A DNA stretch of 51,380 nucleotides from Gnetum montanum (GCA_015680685.1 MNCI01023302.1:1042639-1094018), one strand, 5' to 3'. Shown: positions 1 through 10,349, numbered from the stretch's first letter. The notes: generated by a model from the sequence alone, not told the origin. A program made the numbers and translations.

Positions 1-2270
1 GATTGGGCATCCAGGACCTTGAAGCAAAGTATGTCATGGAGGACCATGACTACCGGGACTATCGTCCCACTAAGGCTCAACGAGCAAGAGATCAGCAACA
101 GGTGGACAGATATGAATAGCTGAAGGAAAAATAATTTAGTAACCCCTTATTCTCACAAGGGCTGCAGGATGATGGGGATCCCATCTTTCATGACACCCAT
201 TCAACCAAACTTTCCCTGGGGCAGCAAGTCCTCCAATCCATGATTCGATCCAAGCATCTAGGTGGCCAAGATCCCCAAGGGGATGGAGGATCACATAGCA
301 AACATGAATAGGATGATTGAGACCATCATTAGGGTAGAGGGAGAGATCCCTCTCCTTCTTTTCCATCCTCTCGCTCTCTTTATCCTTCATCCAACTCAGG
401 CTCTGATCGTAACCGAGGTAGGAGGGAGAAAAAGGATGATGGCAAAAAGGTTCGGAAGGGACAATGTGAGGAAGCGCGCGAGCAATCACGTGATGCTCAC
501 CGACATGAAAGGAGAGATAGCCGGAATCATCACAGACATCATGGTCCTCAATAGAACTATGATTCAAATGAGTCGTTGTTGGCTACCCGGAGTATGCTCC
601 AGATCTCTGAGGTAGTCCAAATTCCTAGTTGGCACATGAAGGATAGTTGGATCAAGTGCATTGATATGAACAACATCCCCAGATTTGAAGGGGGATACAA
701 CTATGAACCGCAGACCCACCTGCAAGCATTCCATGATGCCTGCACCCTGCAAAACATTGACAATGATTGGCAAAGGCTGAAGTTGTTCCCTTGCACACTC
801 ATCAAAGAAGCAGAGAGTTGGTACCAGTTCTTGTAGCTAGAATCAATTAGAAGATGGAGTACGATGCTTGAAATTTTCAATGAAAAGTATTAAATATACT
901 TTAGAGTGGCGAATCTGAGATGGTAGATCCAAGGCTGGGAACAAGGGAATCATGAACCCTTGGATGCCACCATGAGCAGGTACTACTCATTGTTGCATTG
1001 GTGCCCTAGTCATGGTTATTCTCAGCAGGCACAGCTTCGCCACATCATTGATGGGCTCCATTTTGAAACACGAAAGACCCTTGGCATGTACGCCTAGGGA
1101 CTACTGTCGGAGCTAAGGGTCCATCAATTGCAACACCTCATTGAATAGGTGGCCAAGGAGGAAGGAGAACTTAGGAAAAAGGAGAGTGCAAAAGAATTCA
1201 ACCGGGACCCTTCCCTCAGAAAAAGGGAGGTTTGTTTTTGTGATGAAGGGGATGAATCACCACTGGAAGAAGCGGTGAACCGAAAGACCTTGTCGTTACA
1301 AAAATTTTCATCTAAAATATCGGCAAAGATGGATAAGATGTGGGACTCTTTGGACGAAAGGGTTCAAAGCATGTTGAAAATCATAGAGGAGTCCAGAGAA
1401 TAAGGGAATGATCGTGATCAACGTAGGAACAAGGAAGCTAAACGTGCCTAATATAGCGAAAAGGGTAATGTTGTAGACTTTGACACCAAGAAGGATGATG
1501 AATGTGGTATATGCCAATATGAACATCCTAAGGGATGTTTTCCTATGGTGTACGCATTGAACCCTCTCTTGGCACAATGGTAAACACCTCAAAGGTTGCC
1601 TTATTCACAAGGCAATTCTAGGCGATTCCACTAGTAGCAGCAAGGATACTATCCAAGTGGAGTGCCACCACAACCATATGAATACTTCCAACATTGGCAG
1701 CACTCACAAACATGGGAGATGCTACCTCCAAGGCAGTAGTACCCTTACAAATAGCCAAATCCCTATGGGTACTATGTTCAGCAACCAATCTCTCCAAGGG
1801 ACTCTTCCAATCATGTGGCCTTCCCAAGTTATTACCACCCCCTGGAGTATTTCCAACCTCAATCTCCATCACCCAAGGGGGACAACCCACATCTCTTCTA
1901 TCCTCCATCATCTTCTCTTGCCATCCCTCCACCACATCCCACTCAGTTGCCACCTACTCCATCAATGCAGGGAGAGATACCGCCACAGCCGTAGCAACGA
2001 AACACTACAAGGGCTGTTAACTTACAACCAGCACCTCAGCTGAGTGGACTGGAACCCAAGCCACAAAAACATCCTTTTTTTAGCCCAACAATCTAAAGAT
2101 ACCCTCGCATACACCTGTGGTCAATGCCTTTGAACCTACAAATGCCTCCACTAGTCCACCACCAGATCAGCCTCCAACCCAACAACAATAACACTCCAAC
2201 GTCCAGATGGTCATGTTCATGCGTGTTGTGACCAACTGGATCAAGGCAAGTTACCTTCCCTGGAAATTGA
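1..2270 (+). pseudogene. gag: gag of element A (capsid and nucleocapsid), degenerate
   Basis: Gag would form the particle and package the genomic RNA. The first bases read as the end of the N-terminal gag domain (AKYVMEDHDYRDYRPTKAQ) after a frame slip. A charged Ser/Arg/His-rich stretch follows at about 300-560. The Retrotrans_gag core is at about 650-1110, with the signs DMNNIPRFEGGY, RLKLFPCTLIKEAESWY, RRWSTMLEIFNEKY and EPLDA. A short zinc knuckle C-x2-C-x3-H-x3-C lies at 1503-1538 (CGICQYEHPKGC), followed by a Pro/Gln/Tyr-rich linker leading into protease. There are many in-frame stops (for example at about 118, 836, 893, 1097 and 1402), often TAG or TAA where sister copies have Gln or Trp. 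Gag and pol appear to have been one reading frame, as in other Athila elements. Confidence 0.85.
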
Positions 2271-2660
2271 TTGATCCGATAAGCCCCCTCATCTATCTTC
2301 AAGTGGCAGGGAATGAGCCATGCAAAGCTCTTCTAGACTCGAGGTCAGGGATCAATTTGATCTCTTATGATATGTACAAGAACTGGAACCTGCCCCTGCT
2401 AAAGAAGAGCAACATCCGGCTCGAGTTACCAAACCAGTCCATCATCATTCCCTTGGGATTGATGGAGGACATTATGACCACCATCTGTGGGTGGTCCTAC
2501 CATACTGATTTCCTAGTCATCTGTGTAGAGAACTACAAGGGGAACTTCCCAATCATCATGGGAAGGACCTGGCTAAGCACGGTGGATGCACAACTAGGCC
2601 TCCATGATCTATCCCTTGAAATTTCAAAGGAAAATCCTTTCGGGAAGATCAAGAAGGAGC
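2270..2660 (+). pseudogene. retropepsin-like aspartic protease of element A
   Basis: This domain would cut the Gag-Pol precursor. The stretch 2207-2818 is open without stops. It contains CKALLDSRSGINLIS, where the expected catalytic triad Asp-Ser/Thr-Gly is altered (an Arg stands where Gly is expected), then IPLGLMEDI and FPIIMGRTWLSTVDA, the flap-side and C-terminal hydrophobic-Gly motifs of retropepsins. The same block is seen in elements C, D and F. A PR-RT linker of about 190 codons follows, containing FKQEPLELKSLPTHLEYAFL and then stops. The altered triad makes activity unlikely. Confidence 0.8.
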
Positions 2661-3239
2661 GTGTTCCATGCATTGCGTATAGTGACTCAGGGTGCAACTG
2701 TGTGCAGCAATTATGGTATGTTAAGTGGATATCCATTCAAGCATGTAGTCAGTGTATCGAGGAATCACCTGTTCAAAAGTGCCTATACGTAGCAGCCACT
2801 AACCAAAAGGGCACCCAATAGCTAACAGTTGATCCTGCTAGCAGCACATTATGCATGGAACCATTAGAGGGGATTGTACAAGCCTACAGTAACAGCAGGG
2901 ATGAAATGGAAGAGATTCATCAATAGGTCTCCACTGTTGATGACCAAGATGATTGGGGGAAGCTAGAAATCCCTGAGAGCTTCAAACAAGAGCCCCTTGA
3001 GTTAAAATCTTTACCGACTCACTTAGAGTATGCATTTTTGCAAAATGAAAAGTCGATAATCATTAATGCCACCCTTGCCCTAGAATAGAAGAAGAAGTTG
3101 CTGGAGGTGGTAAATAAATGGGTTGTTGCATTCGCATGGTCATATCCTAAGTTGACTGGAGTTGATCCCAAGGTCTACCAGCATCAAATCTATCTTAACT
3201 CTTCCATGAAGCCACAACAACAGCCACAAAGATGGTTGA

Positions 3240-4075
3240 ATCCCAAATTGAAGTAGATTGTAAAAGATGAAATCGAACAATTGTTAAAGGTAGGATTCAT
3301 CTATTCTGTCACCAATAGCGAATGGCTGAGCCCACTCATTATCGTGCCCAAGAAATATAGTGAGTGGAGGGTTTGTATTGATTTCTGGTTGCTCAATATG
3401 ACAACCTTCAAGGACCACTACCTACTCCCATTTGTGGACCAAGTGTTGGACACCATCGCAAGGCACCGTTACTATAGCTTTTTGGATGGCTATAGTGGTT
3501 ATAACCAAATCCAAATAGCACTAAAGGACCAAGCCAAAACAACATTCACGAGTCCATGGGGTACTTTCGCATATAACAAGATGTCCTTTGGCTTGTGCAA
3601 TGTGCCTGCTACATTCCAACGCCTTATCCTAAGCATCTTCCAACAATAGATTAGCAATGGGGTTGAAGTCTTCATGGATGACTTCTCCACCTATGGGGCC
3701 ACGTTCGAGCAAGCCTTGGACCATTTGGAGCAGGTTTTGAAAACGTGTGTAGACACCAATCTATAGCTCAATTGGTAGAAGATCCATTTGATGGTCCAAG
3801 AAGGCATCGTGCTGGGGCATCACATCTCACAAATAGGGATTAGCGTAGATCCTGAAAAGATCAAGGTTATCCAAGGAATCACTCACCAACCAAGTACTGT
3901 CAAAGATGTTCGGTCATTCCTTGGACACACTGGTTACTACTGGCAATTCATTGAAAACTTCTCAAAGATTGCCAAGCTATTGGTAGAGATGACAAAGAAG
4001 GACGTTTCGTTCATCTGGACCAAGGAGTGCGAGTCTACATTCCAAGTGTTAAAACAAAAACTCTACTTCGACAAG
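3240..4075 (+). pseudogene. reverse transcriptase of element A
   Basis: This domain would copy the genomic RNA into DNA. In order the sequence shows IVKDEIEQLLKVGFIYSV, SPLIIVPKK, WRVCIDFWLLN, DHYLLPFVDQVLDTIA, YYSFLDGYSGYNQIQIA, KTTFTSPWGTFAYNKMSFG, VPATFQR and the catalytic VFMDDFSTYG at about 3665-3694. The connection region has GIVLGHHIS, DPEKIKVIQGI and VRSFLGHTGYY. The F-M-D-D form with FS after it is typical of Athila/Tat elements, where most other Ty3 elements have Y-V/I-D-D. Stops at about 3255, 3649, 3765 and 3777 break the frame. Two reading pieces, 3281-3649 and 3788-4108, are still open. Confidence 0.92.
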
Positions 4076-4420
4076 CCCCCGATTGGTTCAAACCCTTTCA
4101 TATTATGATGGATGCATCCAACTATGCATTGGGAGACATGCTTACACAGTGTAATGATCACAGTGCTCCACAGTGCTATATCCACAGTGTTATATCAAAA
4201 ACGTCCTTACACAGTGCTCCATAGTGCTATATCCATAGTGCTTACACAGTGTTTGTGCATACTGACCACAGTGCTATTTGATTCCTGATGAACAAACCAA
4301 CAGTGAGCCCCCATATAATCTAGTGGCTAGTGATTCTTCAGGAGTTTGATCTTACCATGGTATACAGGAAGGGGACTGAGAATGTGATTGTTGACCACTT
4401 GTCTCAGTTGTGATGGGATG
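4075..4420 (+). pseudogene. RNase H of element A, core replaced by short repeats
   Basis: The domain opens correctly with FHIMMDASNYALGDMLTQ (the first catalytic Asp lies in MDAS) and closes with VHTDHSAI, a segment matching QEFDLTMVYRKGTENVI and DHLSQL. The middle, about 4145-4250, is not RNase H sequence: it is a run of nine CACAGTG or CATAGTG units, and the stretch between the two ends is roughly 50 bases shorter than expected from the intact homologues. The catalytic Glu region (the TTEKELLAVVYALEKF segment of relatives, partly seen in element F) is absent. The domain is therefore non-functional. I infer templated filler during break repair. Confidence 0.8.
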
Positions 4421-4429
4421 ACATAGAAG

Positions 4430-5790
4430 AGAAGCCCTTATCTAACCAATTTCCAGATGAACTCCTCTTCATAGGCATCGTTGATCCTCAAGTGCCCAAG
4501 GAATCCCCTTAGTTCAACCTCATCCTCACCTACCTCATCACTCAAGAGTTTCCAAAGGAGTGGAACCATCGGCAGAAACAACAATTTCTCCATAAGGCGA
4601 AGCGTTTCATGGAGATCAATTGCCACCTTTACAAGGTGTGCGTAGATGGCTTGGTTCGATGATGTGTCCTTGATGGTGATATGTTGTGCGTCCTCCAGGA
4701 TGCTCATGAAGGCCCTTGTGGGGGCCACTATGTTGGACGTCGCACTACCATTAAGATCCTACTTGCAGGGTATTATTGGCCCACCATTTTAAGGGATGCA
4801 CAATGGTTCATCTACTCCTACAAACGATGCCAGAGGGATGGTGGGATGACGGCACAATTGGAGGGACCTCAACAATGAATCCAACCACTGGAGCCCTTCA
4901 ACATTTGGGGTATCGACTTCATGGGACCCATCACACCCCTATCAAATGGAAAGGCATACATCATCGTAGCTATGGACTACTATACAAAGTGGGTAGAAGT
5001 GGCAGCCGTCGTTGACTATTCTTCCAGCACCGCTGCATAATTTGTCCAACAACAAATCATTAACAGGTTTGGAGTGCCACGTGCACTCATTTTTGATAAT
5101 GGAACTCATTTTATGAGTGTCACTTTTCGAAAACTCATGCAACACTTAGGGGTAACACATAAATTTACAACTCCTTATCACCCCCAAGCCAACGGGCAGG
5201 CCAAAGTCACCAATAGGGAGATCACCAAAATCTTTACCTGAACCATTAGCAAATACAGAAGGGATTGGAGCACTAAGCTTAACGATGTCCTATGGGCCTA
5301 TCGCTCCACTTGGAAACTTCCTGTAGGATACTCTCCCTATGAGTTAGTGTACAGAAAGTTGCCAACACTTCCAATTCAAGCCGAACTCTGCATACTATCC
5401 ACCACTAGTGACTTAGGCCTTGACCTACTGCTAGCACAACATGAACGATTGATCAATTTAAGTGTGCTAGATGAGAACTGATTAGTGGCCTTATCCTCCA
5501 ATGAGATCCACAAGGCCTACAACAAAAAATGACGTAATCTTAGGATTTGGAAGGTCACGTTTAAATGTGGAGACAAGGTGTTTTATTGGAACCCCTCACA
5601 TGTATCCCAACCGACCAAGTTTTAAACATTATGGGAGGAACCTTACATTGTCTCCAAAACCTTCCCATATGGGGCCTTGCTTATCTACAAACCTAAGGAC
5701 CCCACTAGAACACAGCTAGTCAACCGCCAACAACTGAAACCTTTCTATGAACTCCACTCCACTAGTGCAATCGCCCCTTCATCGCTTAGT
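4430..5790 (+). pseudogene. integrase of element A
   Basis: This enzyme would insert the DNA copy into the genome. The HHCC zinc-binding domain is at about 4690-4840 (DAHEGPCGGHYVGRRT, ILLAGYYWPT, then YKRCQRDGGM; the first of the two Cys appears lost). The catalytic core is at about 4885-5300: first Asp in [11 protein letters not shown], second Asp in IFDNGTHF, then TTPYHPQANGQAKVTNRE, where the third catalytic residue, expected to be Glu, is Lys (codon 5203-5205). The C-terminal part has AYRSTWKLPVGYSPYELV and a GPY/F-like module at about 5640-5740 (EEPYIVSKTFPYGALLIYKP) ending QLKPFYEL. There is no chromodomain. Stops at 4877, 5038, 5239, 5479 and elsewhere break it. Confidence 0.9.
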
Positions 5791-5829
5791 CAACCACACT
5801 CCATTTTTCACGGCTCCTTCTTTCCACCC

Positions 5830-5844
5830 AGTCATGGGGGAGAC
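5830..5844 (+). other. purine-tract motif 1 of element A (post-integrase)
   Basis: The sequence agtcatgggggaga lies just after the integrase C-terminus. It resembles the true polypurine tract before the 3' LTR, and the same motif sits at the same place in C (36934), D (44240) and F (19929-19942, minus). A role as a second plus-strand primer is inference. Confidence 0.5.
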
Positions 5845-7450
5845 CATCATCCCTGCTGATCTATTCCCCTACACCCCTCACCATTTTGTCATTTTTGTTT
5901 TACACCTTTTTGTTTTTTACCATCATTTATACGTTTGCAAATTCTTGGTACATTTTTTCTTTTTCTTTAATTATTTTTCATTTCCTTGTGTTAGTTTTAT
6001 TTTTTGCATAATTGCTAATATGTCGTCTTGTTGTCTTCAGATGTCTAGCGTGGATGGTTTTTATTGCGATGGGCAATATGCACTCGTCCACCTAGTTGTC
6101 TAGTTTCCACCCTTGCATGTTCTTTTTGGACTTTTCTTCTACTTTCCACTCATAAAATCAGCAGTGAGTTCATGTCATCCACCCATTCACCCACTCCATG
6201 GTTTTCCTTCTATTGTAACCATGCAACCCCTTCACTTAACAACATTATAATTAATGTGTGACTTGTGTGGTTCACAGCCTCAGGGATGACCCAATGGTTT
6301 GAATCGGGTGTGACTTCAAGGGGACTATAATATTCGTTGTTCTGTTACGCTCTCTGAGGTTGTTGGCTTGTCCTTACGGATTTCCTACCACTTCACGTCC
6401 TTCTCTTCATAGAAGCTTCTGGGCAATTCGACCTTGCATGGTGTGGTCCTCACTACAAAATTCAAAAAAAAACAACAAAAAAAACAAATAAAAGAGAAAA
6501 AAATAAACAAAATAAAAGAAATAAAACTGAGGATTCAAAGCACACCCCTTAGATCGTCTCTAACGGGCCACCGCACTAGTTCCCTCTAACTTTGTCCCAT
6601 TCCACTTCCTTCCTCTCACGTTTGTTGGAGTGGTGGTTCTCTGTGGGGTCATTCTTGCTTCCTTAGAGGCTAGCTGAGCCTTCATCTATTACTACGATGT
6701 CACTGAATGCAGATGGTTTTGGGTCTAAACTCAGGCACAGTTCTATCGAGTCAGTTAAGCGCATCTACACATGGGGTTTCATGTGACTGACAATCAGAAT
6801 ACCATTCTCTTGTTTCTCTCTACTCACCCAGTCCTCTTCATCCCTCACCTCACTACCTGTCTTATGTCTTGAAGGTATGTCATGATATCCATGGGTTTCA
6901 CATGCCTTGGCAGGATCTCTTAGGTAGGAGTCTTACCTATTGAACACCATTTCTTGGCCCCAAGGCCCATGGACCCCGGTGTCAGAACCATGTAAAGGCT
7001 ACTAAGGCTATGGCTTGCTATGGGGAGGACCCACCTACATCTCCTTGGTCCCGCTTGTTAAGCCTCCCATCCTTTGGATTTCTTAGTTGACTAGTTTTCG
7101 AGTCCCATCGCTTGATTTATTCCTTGCGGAGTTCTTTTTGAGTCTTGTTCTCCTATTTTTGTCTTTTTTTTAGCCCAATTCCCTTCCTCATATCCTTAGC
7201 CATGTTTGGGCCTCTCATGTGCTTCAACCATCCCAATTTGGCATTTCAAATTCATCATTTCAGGATTTATATATGGGTTGGTCAATGGGTCAAAACCCCT
7301 ATATGGCTTTGAAAATTTTACCATTTGAGATCCAAATTGAGGGGATTTTTTGCCATTTTTTTTGCCTAACCTTTTCCAACGCACCTATATTACATCACAA
7401 GTCCACATCAACCGATCCTTGTTCTTTTCAGCAACTAGAGGTATGCTCTT
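5845..7450 (+). other. 3' non-coding region of element A with conserved block
   Basis: No convincing ORF is present. The stretch opens with T-rich repeats of the form TTTTTGTTTTACA (5888-5950). It continues with a block shared in order with C, D and F: the anchors gcatggtgtgg (6437), an A-rich stretch (6462-6520), ttcaaagcacaccccttag (6534-6552) and ggggaggaccca (7022-7033). The distance between the outer anchors is about 0.6 kb in all four copies. A pyrimidine tract ending ttttcag at 7425-7431 could be a 3' splice site serving the env-like ORF downstream; that is inference. Confidence 0.6.
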
Positions 7451-7462
7451 AGTCGTGGGGGT
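7451..7462 (+). other. purine-tract motif 2 of element A (before env-like ORF)
   Basis: The sequence agtcgtgggggt is the second copy of the purine-tract motif. It lies between the conserved non-coding block and the env-like ORF. Counterparts are at 45611-45623 in D and 18607-18620 (minus) in F. An AT-rich run of TTAATTAA units follows at 7478-7520. Confidence 0.5.
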
Positions 7463-7670
7463 GGTGCCTTTGTGTAATTAATTGTAATTAATTAATTAGT
7501 TAATTAATATATTAATTACAAAAACTTTGGCCCTAACCCATAAATTAATGCTCCGGAAGACTTAACAATGTGCTTATGCCAACAACATAACTTGGTCAAA
7601 CTGAGAAGGTATATACAAACCATCTTAAGCTACTTATAAACGATCTAACAGGCGGTTATGTTGATTGAAA

Positions 7671-9960
7671 ATGGCACCTAAGGGATGAAAGACTGTCATA
7701 ACCAAGGGACAAGCACCCATGCATAGAAAGGGGATGAGGTGTGCAACCACCAACGCATGTGGAGGACTCTCATGCAACTGGGCCCTTCCACGAAAGACCT
7801 GACATGGAATCTGTTCATCAAATTCCCGAAGAGGAGATTCCTAGTGAGCAATCACTCAAGGATGAGACTCCCTAGGTAGCACCACGACTTGAGATCACCT
7901 TGACCCAAGCCTGCCTTGATGCTATCACATCGCGCAAGATGCAGCGAATGGTCCTTCAAGAGTTAAATTTTGGACCATTCCTCGAGAACGGGTCAAAAGA
8001 TGTGAGGCTCCAATTGCAGAACTCTCTGATGTGGCCAATCATCACAACCAGTGGTGAATGGTACTTAGGAGAAACTTATCTCTTCAAGACAAATCGGCAA
8101 CCAGGGTCTAGAGTAAGAATCAAAGACATTTATTTCTCTTACTCTTCGGAGGCGATAATGCAGGCTTTGGGGTTGCCCGAAATCAAGGTAGATGTGGTTG
8201 AAATTTCAAAGCAAGCTAATCCAGAGGTAAAGGCACAATGGACCAAATGATGCTACGGGGTAGAGCACAAGGAATTTAGCTCCCTAACCACAGTGGAAAG
8301 AGTATACTCAAAGATCCCGTCTTACCATCTGAACTGAACAGTAAGACCCAGTAAAATCACAGCCTTCTCCACTCGTGCGTGTGCTGCCTTAAGTGGAAAA
8401 TTCAACATGAGTCTTCCACAGCTGCTATTTCTAGAAATTAAAAAGAGCTTCGCTAAGAACGAACGTGGAAGATTAGCTCTCCCCTTTCCCTGCCTAATCC
8501 GAAAGTTGTCCAAACAGGTAGGGATAGCACGGTATTCCAACGATGTAATCCGACACACCCCAATTACCTCGTGGTGAGAGATGATGAAATATAAAACTCC
8601 TGCCACCACACAGACAGAGGAGGAACAACAACCACCTCCACCACTTACACAAACAACGCAACTAGGCTTGCAAACCACGATAAAATACATCCGCAAGATC
8701 TAGGAAATGCTCTCGAGCTAGCAAGATCAATCTGGTAGGATTGGTGGAGAAGAAGACCCTTCGATCTATCACCCTACCATGAGCCACCTAGAGCAAGTGG
8801 CTCAATCAATTAGCTTGCTTGAATGGGCAGGGTCGGTATTCTCCACTGCTCGAGCACAAGCTCTAACCAGAATAGATCCAAGCATCCAAGAGGTAGCAGT
8901 GTCAATCGAACAGTTGTTCCCTAAAATTTCAGGGAATGCTGCTATCTTCTTGGTATGCTTGGAAGATGGTGAAGGAGTGACGGTCCTGGTGCTGCAGCAC
9001 TAGGGATAGGAAGTTGCAGCTGAAGTGGTTGTTGACATAATTGCTATAGCTCTTAATGCACCGGCAACACCGGTACCAAACATTCATGGACTACAAGATG
9101 TACAGGTGTCTGCTGGAACTTTGCATAGCAATATTGATGCAGCCCAACATGAAGAGTTTTTGGACCGACTAGCGGGAACCAGGCAACCGCTTTTGGATGT
9201 CTTTGACCTTCTAGACAACATTACTGTAACCCAGTCAGAGCTTCTTTCAGCAAAGGGCAAGAACCTTATTTTAGAAGGGCAACTTGAAGCTGCTCAAGAT
9301 GCTTGTCAGCACTTGGCAATGGAGGTAGCCCAATTATGAGCCCAACTTGACGATCTAGCCATCCTCAACCCTGAAATCACTAGAGATAAAGCTTTTCAAC
9401 AGCTTCAACTTAAAATTTAGGTCGTTGAGGATGTGCGACAGAATACATGGAGCTTGCCAACCTCCGATATGCAAACCTGGCTATGCCCATAGCCGGAAGA
9501 CCGTAGTCAGAATTAGAAAAGAAAGTGGCCACCTCGTACTCCCTATACGAGGGAGAGTTCCAGGTGCATAAGGCAACGAAGCAAAAGCTTTGAAGGTCAA
9601 CAAACAGTCGCAGAGGACCTGGGCTGTAGGATGAATGACTACCAGTAGCTGCAGGCATCAGTCCAAGTGTTCAACATTGAACACAAGTAATTCACAACAT
9701 GGTTTGTCAACCTAAAGGCACGCCTTCTAGCACTACCATGCCCTTGGGAAGTTCCAACTCCAGCACACATTAGAGAAGCTGCTTGGACTGTGAACGATCC
9801 CCAAAGCAAGGAAGAAAAGATGAGGGCTCTATTGAAGGCTTTCCAGCTACCTCCAGAGGTTGCAGCCACTGTAGGGCAACCATCATCCATGCTGCCACCA
9901 ACGCATGGGCCAGAGGTTGGAGAAGGTCTGTCAGAACCACCGCCCCCAAGGACAGTGTGA
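7671..9960 (+). pseudogene. env-like / 'putative plant transposon protein' ORF of element A
   Basis: This ORF sits between pol and the 3' LTR, the place of the env-like gene in Athila and Calypso elements. A plausible start is MAPKG at 7671, followed by a basic stretch. After frame slips an open piece at 7900-8247 has SRKMQRMVLQELNFGPFLE and ends with a stop. The segment at about 8400-8580 has SLPQLLFLEIKKSFAKNERG and LPFPCLIRKLSKQVGI, which I recognise as the pattern of the plant transposon-protein domain (INxGxII...FPSLIxxLCxxxGV) found in these ORFs. A Gln/Pro-rich part follows. Then come open pieces 8779-9000 and 9025-9336, with a likely coiled coil (LLSAKGKNLILEGQLEAAQD), and a C-terminal piece at about 9690-9957 ending SEPPPPRTV. 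I see no clear transmembrane segment. At least five stops or frameshifts inactivate it. The function of this protein is not established. Confidence 0.7.
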
Positions 9961-10198
9961 TCTTCTCTAGCAATTTTATGCATCATCCTACACAGCAGAG
10001 GCTCTAGGACCAACAACGTGTTCAATTTTGTCTCTAAACACCACCATTTTTGTAATTTGTCCCCCTTTGTAACTCGGGCACTTGGTCAAATTCATGTTGT
10101 GTCATGTGTGTCTCATGTATGTGTTTTAGTTATGTGTGTTGTAAATAAGAATCCATACCTTCCAAATTGTAAAGTAACTTGAGGATGAGTTTTTGCTC
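9961..10198 (+). other. terminal 3' UTR of element A
   Basis: This non-coding stretch holds the terminal block also found in B, C, D and F: gtgttcaattttgt with an aacacca half-palindrome, T-rich runs, then ccatacctt and ttgaggatgag just before the polypurine tract. Confidence 0.6.
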
Positions 10199-10211
10199 AG
10201 TCGTGGGGGTA
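10199..10211 (+). other. polypurine tract of element A
   Basis: The sequence agtcgtgggggta lies directly against the 3' LTR start (TGATGAAGG at 10212). This is the standard position for the primer of plus-strand DNA synthesis. Confidence 0.85.
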
Positions 10212-10336
10212 TGATGAAGGGTCATTAAGTCAATGCGTTGACTGGGCCACGTATACACGGCCGCGTTGACACGGGCTTGTCGACGTAGCCTCCCTACGTC
10301 AACGTGGCCCCGTTTACGTAGCCACCTATCTCAGCC

Positions 10337-10349
10337 TATAAATAAGAGG
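10337..10349 (+). promoter_or_regulatory. TATA box of the element A LTR
   Basis: The sequence tataaataagagg recurs, often unchanged, in the LTRs of D (39849, 46282) and, on the minus strand, of F (28285-28297) and the inserted fragment (25421-25433). Its position about 125 bases into the LTR fits a U3 core promoter. Confidence 0.75.

Noticed and set aside
136-567. 143-residue ORF on the minus strand
   Set aside because: It is the shadow of the gag charged region on the plus strand and has no recognised motif.
3762-3782. tRNA-like A box (tatagctcaattggtag)
   Set aside because: It lies in RT codons (NLxLNWxKxHLMVQ in relatives), and there is no B box or cloverleaf.
7478-7520. Replication origin or MITE from the TTAATTAA-rich run
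   Set aside because: It is a simple AT repeat with no terminal inverted repeats or target duplication visible.
9639-10025. 128-residue ORF on the minus strand
   Set aside because: It overlaps the C-terminus of the env-like ORF, which is supported by its reading and position; the opposite frame has no motif.
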